Below the pieces are notes generated by a model. That model was not told the DNA's origin. It saw nothing but the letters and a program-made list of their open reading frames with translations, and made no database searches. Below, piece after piece: positions 25,665 to 34,747 of a DNA stretch of 64,000 nucleotides. Location of the stretch: assembly GCF_014641735.1 (NCBI RefSeq), contig NZ_BMIH01000001.1, positions 124,001 through 188,000 of the forward strand. The letters run 5' to 3'. The position numbers and the translations under genes were made by a program. The stretch comes from Sphingomonas metalli. Lineage in GTDB: Bacteria; Pseudomonadota; Alphaproteobacteria; Sphingomonadales; Sphingomonadaceae. The stretch's first letter is position 1. The number at the start of each line of letters is the position of its first letter.

Positions 25665-27200
25665 GTGGCCGCATCGATCGTCCATGTCTGGCGGCTCCTG
25701 AAATGGGGTCGCATCCTTGCGCGCCACGGCGCCCTGCGCGGGATCGAGCGGGACCCGAATACGCCCGCCCCGGTCCGGCGACTCGCCCGGATCGCGCGCT
25801 TCGGCGCGCGCGTACCCTCGGCGCCCCGCTACGCCGATGCGTTCCAGGCGATCGGCCCGGCGGCGATCAAGCTGGGCCAGACCCTGGCGACCCGTCCCGA
25901 CCTGGTCGGCGAAGCGGCGGCCGCCGACCTGCTGCGCCTCCAGGACCAGCTGCCGGCGGTCCCCTTCGCCACGATCCACGCCGCGCTGACGGCCAGCCTC
26001 GGCCGCGATCCCGCGACCATGTTCGCCAGGATCGAGGAGACCCCGGTCGGCGCCGCGTCGATCGCGCAGGTTCACCGCGCCGTCACCACCGATGGCCGGC
26101 AGGTCGCGGTGAAGGTGCTGCGCCCGGGGGTCGAGGAGGACTTTGCGCGGGCGATCGACACCTATGAATGGGCCGCGGCGCATCTGGAGGCGATGAGCCC
26201 CGAGGCGCGCCGGCTTCGCCCCCGCCTCACGATCGAGAATTTCCGTCGGTGGACGCTCCGCGAACTCAATTTCCGGCGCGAGGCGGCGTCCGCCTCCGAA
26301 CTGGCCGAGGCGATGACGGCGGAACCCGACTTCGTCGTTCCGGCGATCGACTGGCAGCGTTCGACCGCCAAGGTCCTGACGGTCGAGTGGGTCGACGGGA
26401 TCAAGCTTTCGGACCGCGCCGCTCTGGTCGCCGCAGGCTATGACCTGCCGAGACTGGCGCAGACGCTGGTCCGGGCGTTCCTGCGCCAGGCGATCGCCGA
26501 GGGCTTCTTCCACGCCGACATGCATCAGGGCAATCTCTTCGCCCTGCCCGGCGACCGGCTGGCCGCGATCGACTTCGGCATCATGGGCCGCATCGATCGC
26601 CGGGCCCGGATCTGGCTCGCGGAGATTCTCTACGGCTTGATCACCGGCAATTACCGACGCGTCGCGGAAATCCACTTCGAGGCGGGCTATGTTCCCGCGC
26701 ATCACAATGTCGCCGAGTTCGCGACGGCCCTCCGCGCCGTTGGCGAGCCGATGCGCGGTCTTCCGGTCAAGGACATGTCGATCGGCATGATGCTCGACGG
26801 CCTGTTCTCGATCACGCGCGACTTCGACATGGTGACCCAGCCGCATCTGCTGCTGCTGCAGAAGACGATGGTGATGGTCGAGGGGGTCGCGACCAGCCTC
26901 GACCCGGAGATCAACCTGTGGGATTCGGCCGCGCCCTTCGTGCGCGAATGGATCCGGACCGAACTGGGGCCGGAGGCCGCCGTGGCGGACCGGATCATCA
27001 CCGATCTGCGGACGCTCGCCGGCCTGCCCGATCTCGTCCGCCGGATCGAGGCCCGCTATCCCGCGCCGGGCGGCGAGCCGCCGGCGCCGCCGCTGAAGGA
27101 GGTCGAGATCATCCGGCTTGGCGGCGGCTGGCGCTACGCGGCCGTGGCGACCGTTTCCGCGGCCGCCGCGGTAGGCGCTACCTTGCTCCTCGTGCACTGA
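25665..27200 (+). CDS. ubiB: Ubiquinone biosynthesis kinase-like ATPase UbiB
   Basis: 511 residues of the ABC1/ADCK family. The KxGQ motif is in AIKLGQTLATRPDL near residue 66; VAVKVLRPGVEEDF, the ExD-type element in NFRREAASASELAE, then HADMHQGNLF and AAIDFGIMGRI follow. A C-terminal hydrophobic anchor (YAAVATVSAAAAVGATLLLV) fits membrane attachment. It supports coenzyme Q synthesis by an ATPase activity. I chose the GTG at 25665 (MAASIVHVWRLLKW); an upstream ATG would overlap ubiE and add 12 non-family residues. Confidence 0.95.
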   Translation: MAASIVHVWRLLKWGRILARHGALRGIERDPNTPAPVRRLARIARFGARVPSAPRYADAFQAIGPAAIKLGQTLATRPDLVGEAAAADLLRLQDQLPAVPFATIHAALTASLGRDPATMFARIEETPVGAASIAQVHRAVTTDGRQVAVKVLRPGVEEDFARAIDTYEWAAAHLEAMSPEARRLRPRLTIENFRRWTLRELNFRREAASASELAEAMTAEPDFVVPAIDWQRSTAKVLTVEWVDGIKLSDRAALVAAGYDLPRLAQTLVRAFLRQAIAEGFFHADMHQGNLFALPGDRLAAIDFGIMGRIDRRARIWLAEILYGLITGNYRRVAEIHFEAGYVPAHHNVAEFATALRAVGEPMRGLPVKDMSIGMMLDGLFSITRDFDMVTQPHLLLLQKTMVMVEGVATSLDPEINLWDSAAPFVREWIRTELGPEAAVADRIITDLRTLAGLPDLVRRIEARYPAPGGEPPAPPLKEVEIIRLGGGWRYAAVATVSAAAAVGATLLLVH

Positions 27201-27202
27201 GC

Positions 27203-28261
27203 ATGGCGCGGGTCAGGCCCCCGCTTTTGCTGAGAACGTCCACGCGCTGGGCGGGACTGTCGCGGTCATCCGCGCAGCTGATTCTCGGGGGGATCCCCCT
27301 GCTCGTGCTGGCGGCGCTGCTCCTCCCACCTGCCGGACTTGTGCCATGGGAGGCGGAGATCGGCTTCCACCACGCCCTTGCCGATCGGATCCGGCACGGC
27401 GACGAGGACTTCTACACGGCGGCGCTGGCGGCCCTGCGCGCGAGCGGCCTGCCCGCCGGTCCCTTCACCGCGATTCCGCTGCCGCTTACGGCAACGATAC
27501 TCGCCGCCGTTCCGTCTCTCGCGGCGACACTGGCGCTCTCCCTTCTGGTGACGGGCACCGGGCTGGCATGGGCAAGGCACGTGGCGTCGGGGATCGCCGG
27601 ACGCGCAATCGTCTTCGGCCTGGTGCTGCTGGGGGGTGGAGCGACCTTCGCGCCCGGCATGATCACGGTGCCGGCGCTTTGGGCGGGATGGCTGATCACC
27701 CTGTCGCTGGCGCTTCGCCGGCCGGGCCATTGGCTGGACGCCGCCGCGCTCGGCGCCGCCGCCGCGCTGCTGCACGAGGGCGCCGCCTTCTATATCGTCG
27801 TGATGGGGGCCTGGGCCTGGCGCGATGGCAGCCGCAGGGAAGCGCTGGCCTGGTGCGCGGCGCTGGTGCCGCTCGGGCTGGCCCTGAGCGCACATGTCTA
27901 TGCCTCGTCGCTGGTTGCCGGAGCGGTCGCGGGCGCCGCCGCGGCATCTGCCGGACCGGGTCCGGCGCTCGCCGAAGTCTTCGGAGCGGGCGGATATCTG
28001 TCGCCCCGCCTCGCGGCCCCGGTCGCGATCGTCGTACTCCTTGGCTGGAGCGCGTGGCGCGATCCGATTGCGGTCCGTGCCGCCACGGTCCTGGCGGCGT
28101 ACGCCATAGTGTCGATCGCGCCGACCGGCTCGTCTCTTCTGCCGCTGCTCTGCGCGCCGATGGCCCTGATCGGTCTGGCGCCAGCGGTGGACGGTCTGCG
28201 CGACCTGCTCGCCGCCGCGCTCGACAGGCGGCGGATCACCGTGACAAGGGTCGTACGATGA
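27203..28261 (+). CDS. Polytopic membrane protein, unknown function
   Basis: 352 residues with about eight to ten hydrophobic segments (for example [55 protein letters not shown]). A periplasm-sized loop with acidic residues ([20 protein letters not shown]) after the first helix recalls multi-pass glycosyltransferase-like or O-antigen-type membrane proteins, but I cannot assign a family. It starts 2 bases after ubiB and overlaps coaBC by 4 bases (ATGA), so it is co-expressed with quinone and CoA synthesis genes. Confidence 0.7.
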   Translation: MARVRPPLLLRTSTRWAGLSRSSAQLILGGIPLLVLAALLLPPAGLVPWEAEIGFHHALADRIRHGDEDFYTAALAALRASGLPAGPFTAIPLPLTATILAAVPSLAATLALSLLVTGTGLAWARHVASGIAGRAIVFGLVLLGGGATFAPGMITVPALWAGWLITLSLALRRPGHWLDAAALGAAAALLHEGAAFYIVVMGAWAWRDGSRREALAWCAALVPLGLALSAHVYASSLVAGAVAGAAAASAGPGPALAEVFGAGGYLSPRLAAPVAIVVLLGWSAWRDPIAVRAATVLAAYAIVSIAPTGSSLLPLLCAPMALIGLAPAVDGLRDLLAAALDRRRITVTRVVR

Positions 28262-29442
28262 AGCGAATCCTCCTGATCGTCGGTGGCGGCATCGCGGCCT
28301 ACAAGGCGTGCGAGTTGATCCGGATCCTGCGCCGCCGCGGGCATGCCGTACGCTGCGTCCTGACCGAGGGGGGCAGCCATTTCGTCACGGCGATGACGCT
28401 CGCCGCTCTCAGCGAGGACAAGGTCTACACCACGCTGTGGGACCTGAAGGACGAGGCGGAGATGGGGCATATCCAGCTCAGCCGCCAGGCAGACCTGATC
28501 CTCGTCGTGCCGGCCACGGCAGACCTGATCGCCCGCATGGCCGCCGGCATGGCCGACGATCTCGCCACCACGCTGCTTCTCGCGACCGACACGCCGGTGC
28601 TGGTCGCACCCGCCATGAACGTGCGGATGTGGGACCATGCTGCGACCCGGCGGAACATCGCGCAGCTTCGATCCGACGGTATGACGGTCCTCGATCCCGA
28701 CGAGGGCGCCATGGCCTGCGGGGAATATGGGTCGGGCCGATTGCCGGAGCCAGCCGTGATTGCAGACGCTGCCGAGGCCCTGCTCGCGCCGGCGAGTCGT
28801 CCCCTGGCCGGACGACATGTCCTCGTCACCGCCGGGCCGACGCACGAGCCGATCGATCCGGTCCGCTACATCGCGAACCGCTCGTCGGGCCGCCAGGGCT
28901 ACGCCATTGCCGAAGCGCTGGCCCGCCTGGGGGCCCGGACGACGCTCGTGACCGGTCCGGTCGGCCTGCCGACGCCCTTGGGCGTCCGCCGTATCGACGT
29001 CGAGACCGCAGACGAGATGGCGGCGGCGGTGGCCGCCGCACTGCCGGCGGATGCCGCCGTCATGGTGGCGGCCGTCGCCGACTGGCGCGTCGCGCCAGCC
29101 ATGCACAAGATCAAGAAGGGCAGCGGCGCTCCGACGCTCTCGCTGATCGAGAATCCCGATATCCTCGCCGCGGTATCGCATGCGGTTCCGCGCCCCCGGC
29201 TGGTCGTCGGCTTCGCGGCGGAAACCGAGCATGTCATCGAACATGCCAAGGCGAAACTGCTGCGCAAGGGGTGCGACTGGATCGTCGCCAACGACGTATC
29301 GCAGGGCGTCATGGGGGGGCCAGCCAACCAGGTGCATCTCGTGACCCGGGACGGTGTCGAGACATGGCCTCGCGACGCCAAGGAGCGGGTGGCGGCGGGG
29401 CTCGCCGAGCGTATCGCCGATGCGCTAGGAGCCGAATCATGA
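28258..29442 (+). CDS. coaBC: Bifunctional phosphopantothenoylcysteine decarboxylase/synthetase
   Basis: 394 residues making 4'-phosphopantetheine for coenzyme A. The flavin-dependent CoaC half has [18 protein letters not shown] at the start, PAMNVRMW near residue 118 and [13 protein letters not shown] near 158. The CoaB half from about 185 has [20 protein letters not shown] and the [13 protein letters not shown] strand. Both active-site sets look intact. It is coupled to the upstream membrane protein and the downstream dut through 4-base overlaps. Confidence 0.97.
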   Translation: MKRILLIVGGGIAAYKACELIRILRRRGHAVRCVLTEGGSHFVTAMTLAALSEDKVYTTLWDLKDEAEMGHIQLSRQADLILVVPATADLIARMAAGMADDLATTLLLATDTPVLVAPAMNVRMWDHAATRRNIAQLRSDGMTVLDPDEGAMACGEYGSGRLPEPAVIADAAEALLAPASRPLAGRHVLVTAGPTHEPIDPVRYIANRSSGRQGYAIAEALARLGARTTLVTGPVGLPTPLGVRRIDVETADEMAAAVAAALPADAAVMVAAVADWRVAPAMHKIKKGSGAPTLSLIENPDILAAVSHAVPRPRLVVGFAAETEHVIEHAKAKLLRKGCDWIVANDVSQGVMGGPANQVHLVTRDGVETWPRDAKERVAAGLAERIADALGAES

Positions 29443-29882
29443 GCGAGATAGCCATTGCCGTTCGCCGCCTGCCGCATGGCGAGGGATTGCCCCTGCCGGC
29501 CTATGCCACCCAAGGTGCCGCCGGAATGGACATCGTGGCCGCCGAGAGCCTGACGCTCGAGCCCGGCAGTCGCCATGCGGTGGCGACGGGTTTCGCCATC
29601 GCCATTCCGCCGGGCTTCGAGGTACAGGTCCGGCCACGATCCGGCCTGGCGCTGAACCACGGCGTCACCTGCCTCAACACGCCCGGCACGATCGACGAGG
29701 ATTATCGGGGCGAGGTGAAGGTCATTCTCGCTAATCTGGGCGACCGGCCGTTCGAGGTCCTGCGGGGAGAACGGATCGCGCAGCTCGTACCAGCCGCGGT
29801 CCAGCGCGCCACGTTGCAGGAGGTCGAGATGCTCGACGAGACAGCCCGCGGCGCGGGTGGTTTCGGATCGACCGGACAATGA
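29439..29882 (+). CDS. dut: dUTP diphosphatase
   Basis: A trimeric dUTPase subunit, 147 residues, hydrolysing dUTP to dUMP. The five motifs are visible: [43 protein letters not shown] and the flexible C-terminal [11 protein letters not shown]. The coaBC-dut pairing is common in proteobacteria. ATG in an ATGA overlap with coaBC, and it ends in another overlap with the next gene. Confidence 0.97.
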   Translation: MSEIAIAVRRLPHGEGLPLPAYATQGAAGMDIVAAESLTLEPGSRHAVATGFAIAIPPGFEVQVRPRSGLALNHGVTCLNTPGTIDEDYRGEVKVILANLGDRPFEVLRGERIAQLVPAAVQRATLQEVEMLDETARGAGGFGSTGQ

Positions 29883-30262
29883 TCGCCGCGCTTCTGCTTG
29901 CTGCATTGCAGCCCGCCGCACACGGTCCGCCACCGGTCGAGGGCTGGGACTCCTTGCCGGTCTTCCCCCTTCCCCGCGTCGCGAACGTCACCGACGAGGC
30001 CGAGTTCGTCCGCCGGGAAGTGGAGGCCGGCCGGTGCGCGGCCGCTCTGCACGACGGCGCGACCATGCGTCTGTCCGCCCCGGTCGCGATCCGCGTGGAT
30101 GGCAGCGGCGTGGTTCGGCAGATCGTGCCGCAGGCGATCGGGTGCCCGACCGTCGAACAATATACCGTGGGTTTTCTGCAAGCTCTGACTCGCGGGGGAC
30201 CGGGTTCGTCCGCGCCGCTCCGCGCCGGCTGGTATAATTTAACCGTTGGCTACAGCTGGTAA
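29879..30262 (+). CDS. Exported protein, unknown function
   Basis: 127 residues beginning [16 protein letters not shown], a short signal peptide. The mature part has a single Cys pair (GRCAAAL and [10 protein letters not shown]), a TonB-C-like flavour in [31 protein letters not shown] text ([13 protein letters not shown]), and an aromatic end ([12 protein letters not shown]). I assign no family; a TonB/energy-transducer-like fold is only a suspicion. It overlaps dut by 4 bases and ends the ubiE-to-dut gene string. Confidence 0.65.
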   Translation: MIAALLLAALQPAAHGPPPVEGWDSLPVFPLPRVANVTDEAEFVRREVEAGRCAAALHDGATMRLSAPVAIRVDGSGVVRQIVPQAIGCPTVEQYTVGFLQALTRGGPGSSAPLRAGWYNLTVGYSW

Positions 30263-30466
30263 CTACCGTGGCCAAGCCGGCGAATTGCGATGACTGGTGC
30301 AGTAGTTCGCACATCCTTCATTCTTTGACGCTAGGAAAATCGCGCCGCACCGGCTAAACTGTCGTCGCTGCATCACGTGACTGATTGCGGGGGTGTAGTG
30401 TCGTCGGCTTGTTTTGTGCGCTGCGGTGTGCAAAGGGGTCGGTGACGACCACAAAGGGAGTTCAAC

Positions 30467-30712
30467 ATGCGTCTTGGGAAGTATCTCATGGCTGCCGCCG
30501 TCGCCACCATGGCGGTTGCGCCTGCCGTCGCCGCTCCGGCGAACCCGGCTGCCAGCCTGTCGGTTGCCAAGTCGGCCCGTGCGGGCTCGGCTTCGGCCAA
30601 GAAGAACGAGCTGGCCGGTGGCGGTCTGATCGTTGCTCTGATCGCGGCTGCCGCCGTGGTTGCCGGTGTCGTGATCGTCGCCGATAGCGACGACGACTCC
30701 GACAGCAACTAA
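30467..30712 (+). CDS. 81-residue exported or membrane protein, unknown
   Basis: Signal peptide MRLGKYLMAAAVATMAVAPAV with an AxA site, a short Lys/Ser-rich part (SVAKSARAGSASAKKNEL), then a membrane helix (LIVALIAAAAVVAGVVIVA) and an acidic tail (DSDDDSDSN). The product would be a small inner-membrane or cleaved protein. The ribosome binding site AAAGGGAG (30453-30460) is nearly perfect and a strong terminator follows, so high expression is plausible. The 204 bases upstream contain no convincing promoter; GTCG/CGAC (30439-30450) could form a small hairpin before the ribosome binding site. Confidence 0.75.
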   Translation: MRLGKYLMAAAVATMAVAPAVAAPANPAASLSVAKSARAGSASAKKNELAGGGLIVALIAAAAVVAGVVIVADSDDDSDSN

Positions 30713-30743
30713 GTTTTACTGCGCTTCGGCGCGGTTTGACGGA

Positions 30744-30773
30744 ATAGCGGTCCTTCGGGGCCGCTATTTTTTT
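30744..30773 (+). terminator. Intrinsic terminator after the 81-residue protein gene
   Basis: Stem ATAGCGGTCC (30744-30753) with GGGCCGCTAT (30758-30767), one G-U pair, a UUCG tetraloop and a run of seven T (30767-30773). UUCG loops are exceptionally stable, so this is a strong rho-independent terminator isolating the gene from moeB. Confidence 0.9.
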
Positions 30774-30845
30774 GTCCGGCGTTCATTGCGGCTTTTGCTG
30801 CAACGGGTACGCCGAATGGTTTCCGCAGCCGGCCGACAGGCCTAC

Positions 30846-31622
30846 ATGGCGTCGATGGACGCGCTCACCGACCTCGATCTCGAACGCTATGCCCGGCACA
30901 TCGTGCTTCGCGAGATCGGCGGCGACGGCCAACTGCGACTGAAGAACGCGACCGTCGCCATCATGGGAGCCGGCGGCATCGGTTCGCCGGCGATTCAATA
31001 TCTCGCCGGAGCCGGGGTGGGCACGATTCGGATCGTCGACGACGACACCGTCGACACGTCCAATCTGCAACGCCAGACGATTTACAACGGTGCCGATCTT
31101 CGAACCACCAAGGCAGACGCCGCGGCGGCCTTCGCCATGCGCTTGAACCCGGGCGTCGCCGCATCGGCCTGCCGCGCCCGGATCGACGCCGAAAACGTCG
31201 CGGCGCTGATCGAAGGCGCAGACGTGGTCATCGACGGCACCGACAATTTCGCGACCCGACTCCTGGTCGCGAAGGCGGCGCATGCCGCGCGGATACCGCT
31301 GGTGTCGGCAGCTGTGGGGCAGTTCGAGGGGCAGCTGGCCGTCTATCGCGGCTGGGAAGCCGGCAAGCCCTGCTATCGCTGCCTGGTCAGCGACGACCCC
31401 GATCGCGTTGACCGCAATTGTTCGGAGCAGGGCGTTCTGGGGCCGGTCACAGGCGTTCTCGGCACGCTGGCTGCGCTGGAAGCGATCAGGGCCATCGTGC
31501 CGTTCGGCGAGGACGTGGCCGGCCGACTGCTGCTAGTCGACCTACTCTCGTGGCGCTTTCGCGCGATTGCCGTACCGCCCGATCCTGCCTGCCCGGTCTG
31601 CAGCGATCACGCGCTCCGATAG
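30846..31622 (+). CDS. moeB: MoeB/ThiF-family adenylyltransferase
   Basis: 258 residues of the E1-like HesA/MoeB/ThiF family, which adenylates the C-terminal Gly-Gly of a small sulfur carrier (MoaD or ThiS). The ATP motif GAGGIGSP is at 41-48, DGTDNFATRLLV near 120, and zinc cysteines are in CYRCLV and CPVC. No rhodanese domain is fused. The start is one of two ATGs three codons apart; I took the first. A MoaD with a Gly-Gly end is encoded at 39.6 kb in the same window. The last 16 bases overlap the convergent epimerase gene. Confidence 0.88.
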   Translation: MASMDALTDLDLERYARHIVLREIGGDGQLRLKNATVAIMGAGGIGSPAIQYLAGAGVGTIRIVDDDTVDTSNLQRQTIYNGADLRTTKADAAAAFAMRLNPGVAASACRARIDAENVAALIEGADVVIDGTDNFATRLLVAKAAHAARIPLVSAAVGQFEGQLAVYRGWEAGKPCYRCLVSDDPDRVDRNCSEQGVLGPVTGVLGTLAALEAIRAIVPFGEDVAGRLLLVDLLSWRFRAIAVPPDPACPVCSDHALR

Positions 31623-32608
31623 GTTCGGTACCAGTCGACGAAACGGGTCACCCCGACCTCGAGCGCCGTCGTCGGCCGGAAGCCAAGATCGCGTGCGGCC
31701 TCCGCAATGTCGGCAAAGGTGGCGGGCACGTCGCCCGCTTGCATCGGCTGGAGGTCGCGGATCGCGGCCCGGCCCGCAGCCATCTCGATAGCGGCTATCA
31801 GCCGATCCAGCGGCTCGGGCCGATTGTTGCCCAGATTGTAGATGGCGTGCGGTGCCCGGCTGCCTCCGGGCTTGACCGCAAGGTCGTCGGCCGGCGGCCG
31901 GTCGAGCGCCGCGACCACGCCGTCGACGATGTCGTCGATGAAGGTGAAGTCCCGCTGCATCGCGCCCTGGTTGAAGACCCGGATCGGGCGGCCTTCCAGG
32001 ATCGCCTGGGTGAAGAGCCACACCGCCATGTCGGGCCGCCCCCATGGCCCGTAGACCGTGAAGAAGCGCAGCCCGGTTTGCGGCAGGCGATAGAGATGGG
32101 CGTAGCTTTCGCTCATCAACTCGTCCGCCTTCTTGGTCGCGGCGTAGAGCGACACCGGGTGGTTTACCGGATCGTCGACGCGAAAGGGCAAGGACGTATT
32201 GCCACCATAGACCGACGAGGACGAGGCGTAGACGAGCTGTTGCGTCGTTCGGGCACGGGCCAGTTCGAGGATGTTGAGGTGGCCGAGCAGGTTCGCGCGG
32301 GCATAGGCGCGCGGATTGTCGATCGAGTAGCGGACTCCCGCCTGCGCGCCGAGATGGACGATACGGTCGATCTCGACTCCGGCGACGGCGGCATCGAGGG
32401 CGGCGTCATCGGCGAAGTCGGCCTGGACGAAGCGCACGCGCGCGCCATGTCGCTCAGCCAGGGTCGCCAGTCGCGCCCGTTTCAATGCCGGATCATAATA
32501 GGGATTGAGATCGTCGACCCCCAGCACGGTATCGCCACGCGCGGCCAGCCTGTCTGCGACATGGAAGCCGATAAACCCGGCCATGCCCGTGACGAGGACG
32601 GTCCGCAC
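31607..32608 (-). CDS. UDP-glucuronate 4-epimerase-like NAD-dependent epimerase
   Basis: An extended SDR of 333 residues: VTGMAGFIGFHVA (NAD site), the LNPYYDPALK segment typical of UDP-glucuronate 4-epimerases, active-site YAATKKADE, and VYGPWGRPDMA. It would interconvert UDP-glucuronate and UDP-galacturonate for surface polysaccharide. The first glycine of the usual TGAAGFIG is kept but the Ala is Met. It lies 6 bases after galU, so the two form a sugar-nucleotide pair. No UDP-glucose dehydrogenase, the enzyme linking them, is in the window. Confidence 0.85.
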   Translation of the reverse strand: MRTVLVTGMAGFIGFHVADRLAARGDTVLGVDDLNPYYDPALKRARLATLAERHGARVRFVQADFADDAALDAAVAGVEIDRIVHLGAQAGVRYSIDNPRAYARANLLGHLNILELARARTTQQLVYASSSSVYGGNTSLPFRVDDPVNHPVSLYAATKKADELMSESYAHLYRLPQTGLRFFTVYGPWGRPDMAVWLFTQAILEGRPIRVFNQGAMQRDFTFIDDIVDGVVAALDRPPADDLAVKPGGSRAPHAIYNLGNNRPEPLDRLIAAIEMAAGRAAIRDLQPMQAGDVPATFADIAEAARDLGFRPTTALEVGVTRFVDWYRTYRSA

Positions 32609-32614
32609 CTAAGA

Positions 32615-33475
32615 TCAGCCGATCAGCGCCCGGACATAGTCCCGAACGGCAGACCCGATGTCCTCCCGCGCGAGCGCCAGGGCGATGTTCGCCTGCACCC
32701 AACCCGCCTTGTCGCCGCAGTCATGGCGCGCACCGTCGAAGGTGAAGCCGTGGAACGGTTGCGTGCCGATCAGCTTCGCCATGGCATCGGTCAGCTGGAT
32801 TTCGCCCCCGGCGCCCGGCTCCTGCGCATCCAGGATCTTCATGACCTCAGGCTGTAGGATGTAGCGGCCGGGAATCATCAGGTTCGACGGCGCCTTGCCC
32901 TTCGGCTTCTCGACGAGCGCCAGCACCTCGGTCAGTCGCCCGTCGCGCTGGCCCGGAGAAATGATTCCGTATTTGTCGGTCTCGCTGTCCGGCACCTCCA
33001 GGGCGCCGATCACATTCCCGCCGACCTGATTATAGGCCTCGACCATCTGGCGCATGAAACCACCGACCATCAGCTCGTCCGGCAGCAAGACGGCGAACGG
33101 CTCGTCGCCCACGATCTCCCGGGCGCACCAGACGGCGTGACCGAGGCCGAGCGGCTCCTGCTGGCGGACATAGACGGGGCTGCCCGGCTTCTGCCGGATG
33201 CCCTCGATGAGGTGCATCGACTTGCCCCGCGCCTTCATCGTCGCCTCCAGCTCGTAGGAGACGTCGAAATGATCCTCCAGCGCGCTCTTTCCGCGTCCGG
33301 TCACGAAGATGATCTGCTCGATCCCGGCCTCCAGTGCCTCCTCGACCGCATATTGGATCAGCGGCTTGTCGACGACCGTCAGCATCTCCTTCGGCATCGC
33401 CTTCGTCGCCGGAAGGAACCGGGTGCCGAGGCCGGCGACGGGGAATACGGCTTTCTTCACGGGCTTGACGGTCAA
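32615..33475 (-). CDS. galU: UTP-glucose-1-phosphate uridylyltransferase
   Basis: 286 residues making UDP-glucose. It has the nucleotidyltransferase opening AVFPVAGLGTRFLPATKA, PKEMLTVVDKP, VEEALEAGIEQIIFVTGRGK and the EKPKGKAPSNL segment. All GalU landmarks are present. With the downstream epimerase it feeds exopolysaccharide or LPS sugar synthesis. It is divergent from wecB across 111 bases, in which GGCTTTAAGCC near 33553 is a short palindrome of unknown meaning. Confidence 0.96.
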   Translation of the reverse strand: MTVKPVKKAVFPVAGLGTRFLPATKAMPKEMLTVVDKPLIQYAVEEALEAGIEQIIFVTGRGKSALEDHFDVSYELEATMKARGKSMHLIEGIRQKPGSPVYVRQQEPLGLGHAVWCAREIVGDEPFAVLLPDELMVGGFMRQMVEAYNQVGGNVIGALEVPDSETDKYGIISPGQRDGRLTEVLALVEKPKGKAPSNLMIPGRYILQPEVMKILDAQEPGAGGEIQLTDAMAKLIGTQPFHGFTFDGARHDCGDKAGWVQANIALALAREDIGSAVRDYVRALIG

Positions 33476-33586
33476 CGGGAATCTCCACGGACGATCGATC
33501 GGCAGGCGCTTATCTGCGTACCGCGCCGCCGCCTAGCCCCAACTCCGTTGAGATGGCTTTAAGCCAGAGCAGCGCAGGGCGCAGCT

Positions 33587-34747
33587 ATGACAAAGATCCT
33601 CGTCGTGATCGGCACCAGACCGGAGGCGATCAAGATGGCGCCCGTGGTCCACGCGCTTCGCGAGCACGCGACCGTCACGGCGGTGATCCTGGCGACCGGT
33701 CAGCATGGCGCGATCGTCGACCGGCTGCTCGACCTGTTCGGGATTCCGCCCGATCGCCGCCTCCCTCCGCCGCCGCCCGGGCAGACGCTCGACCGGCTGG
33801 TCGCCTGGTTGCTGACGGGCATCGGCGCGCAGCTCGACGCGGTGCGACCCGATCTCGTGCTGGTACAGGGCGATACGGCGAGCGCCCTGGCGGGCGCAAC
33901 GGCGGCCTATCATCGCGCGATCAGCGTCGGTCATGTCGAGGCCGGCTTGCGGTCGGGCAACGCGCGCCATCCCCTGCCCGAGGAAGGCTATCGGCGCGCC
34001 ATCGCCGGCTATTGCGACCTCCACTTCGCACCGACCGAGCAAGCGCGCAGAAATCTCGATCGCGAACAGGTCCATGGGAGAATATATCTGACCGGCAACA
34101 CGGTCGTCGATGCCTTGGGCTGGATGCGCGAGCGCATGGGAGACGCTCCCGCGGGCGGCGACGGTCGCCGCCTGATCCTCGCGACGCTGCACCGGCGCGA
34201 AAACTGGCCGCACCTCCCCCGTATCGCGCGAGCCATCGGGCGGCTCGCCGACCGGGGGGACGTTAGAGTGATGCTGCCGATGCAACCGAACCCGGCGGTC
34301 CGCGAGCCGCTGCTGGCCGTGCTGGGCGGCGTCCCCGCCGTCAGCCTGACCGAACCGCTCGACTATCCCGATCTCGTCCGTGCGCTTTCGGCCTGCCACT
34401 TCGTCATCACGGACTCCGGCGGCCTTCAGGAAGAGGCGCCGGCGCTCGGCAAGCCGGTGCTCGTCCTCCGCGATGCGACGGAACGACCGGAGGGCGTGGC
34501 CGCCGGTGTCGCGCGGCTCATTGGGACGGACGAGGAACGGATTGTCCGGGAAGGGGTTGCTCTGCTAGACGACATGGCTGCCCATGCTGCCATGGCGCGA
34601 CCCTGCTCTCCTTATGGTGACGGACTGGCGGGTCGGCGGATTGCCGACATCATCGCCGACGTCGCCGGTGCGGGCGGGGTGAAGGACTATTGGATACGAC
34701 ACCGCCACGATGCTGCGCAAATTGCTGAAGGCCAGCCGCCGCCATGA
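33587..34747 (+). CDS. wecB: UDP-N-acetylglucosamine 2-epimerase
   Basis: Non-hydrolysing epimerase, 386 residues, making UDP-ManNAc for surface glycans. Signatures: VIGTRPEAIKMAPV at the start, HVEAGLRSGN near 123, and TDSGGLQEEAPALGKPVLVL near 285. The last 30 residues (VKDYWIRHRHDAAQIAEG) run into the start of the next gene and may be a non-conserved tail. It completes a small sugar-nucleotide group with galU and the epimerase, though transcribed the other way. Confidence 0.93.
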   Translation: MTKILVVIGTRPEAIKMAPVVHALREHATVTAVILATGQHGAIVDRLLDLFGIPPDRRLPPPPPGQTLDRLVAWLLTGIGAQLDAVRPDLVLVQGDTASALAGATAAYHRAISVGHVEAGLRSGNARHPLPEEGYRRAIAGYCDLHFAPTEQARRNLDREQVHGRIYLTGNTVVDALGWMRERMGDAPAGGDGRRLILATLHRRENWPHLPRIARAIGRLADRGDVRVMLPMQPNPAVREPLLAVLGGVPAVSLTEPLDYPDLVRALSACHFVITDSGGLQEEAPALGKPVLVLRDATERPEGVAAGVARLIGTDEERIVREGVALLDDMAAHAAMARPCSPYGDGLAGRRIADIIADVAGAGGVKDYWIRHRHDAAQIAEGQPPP

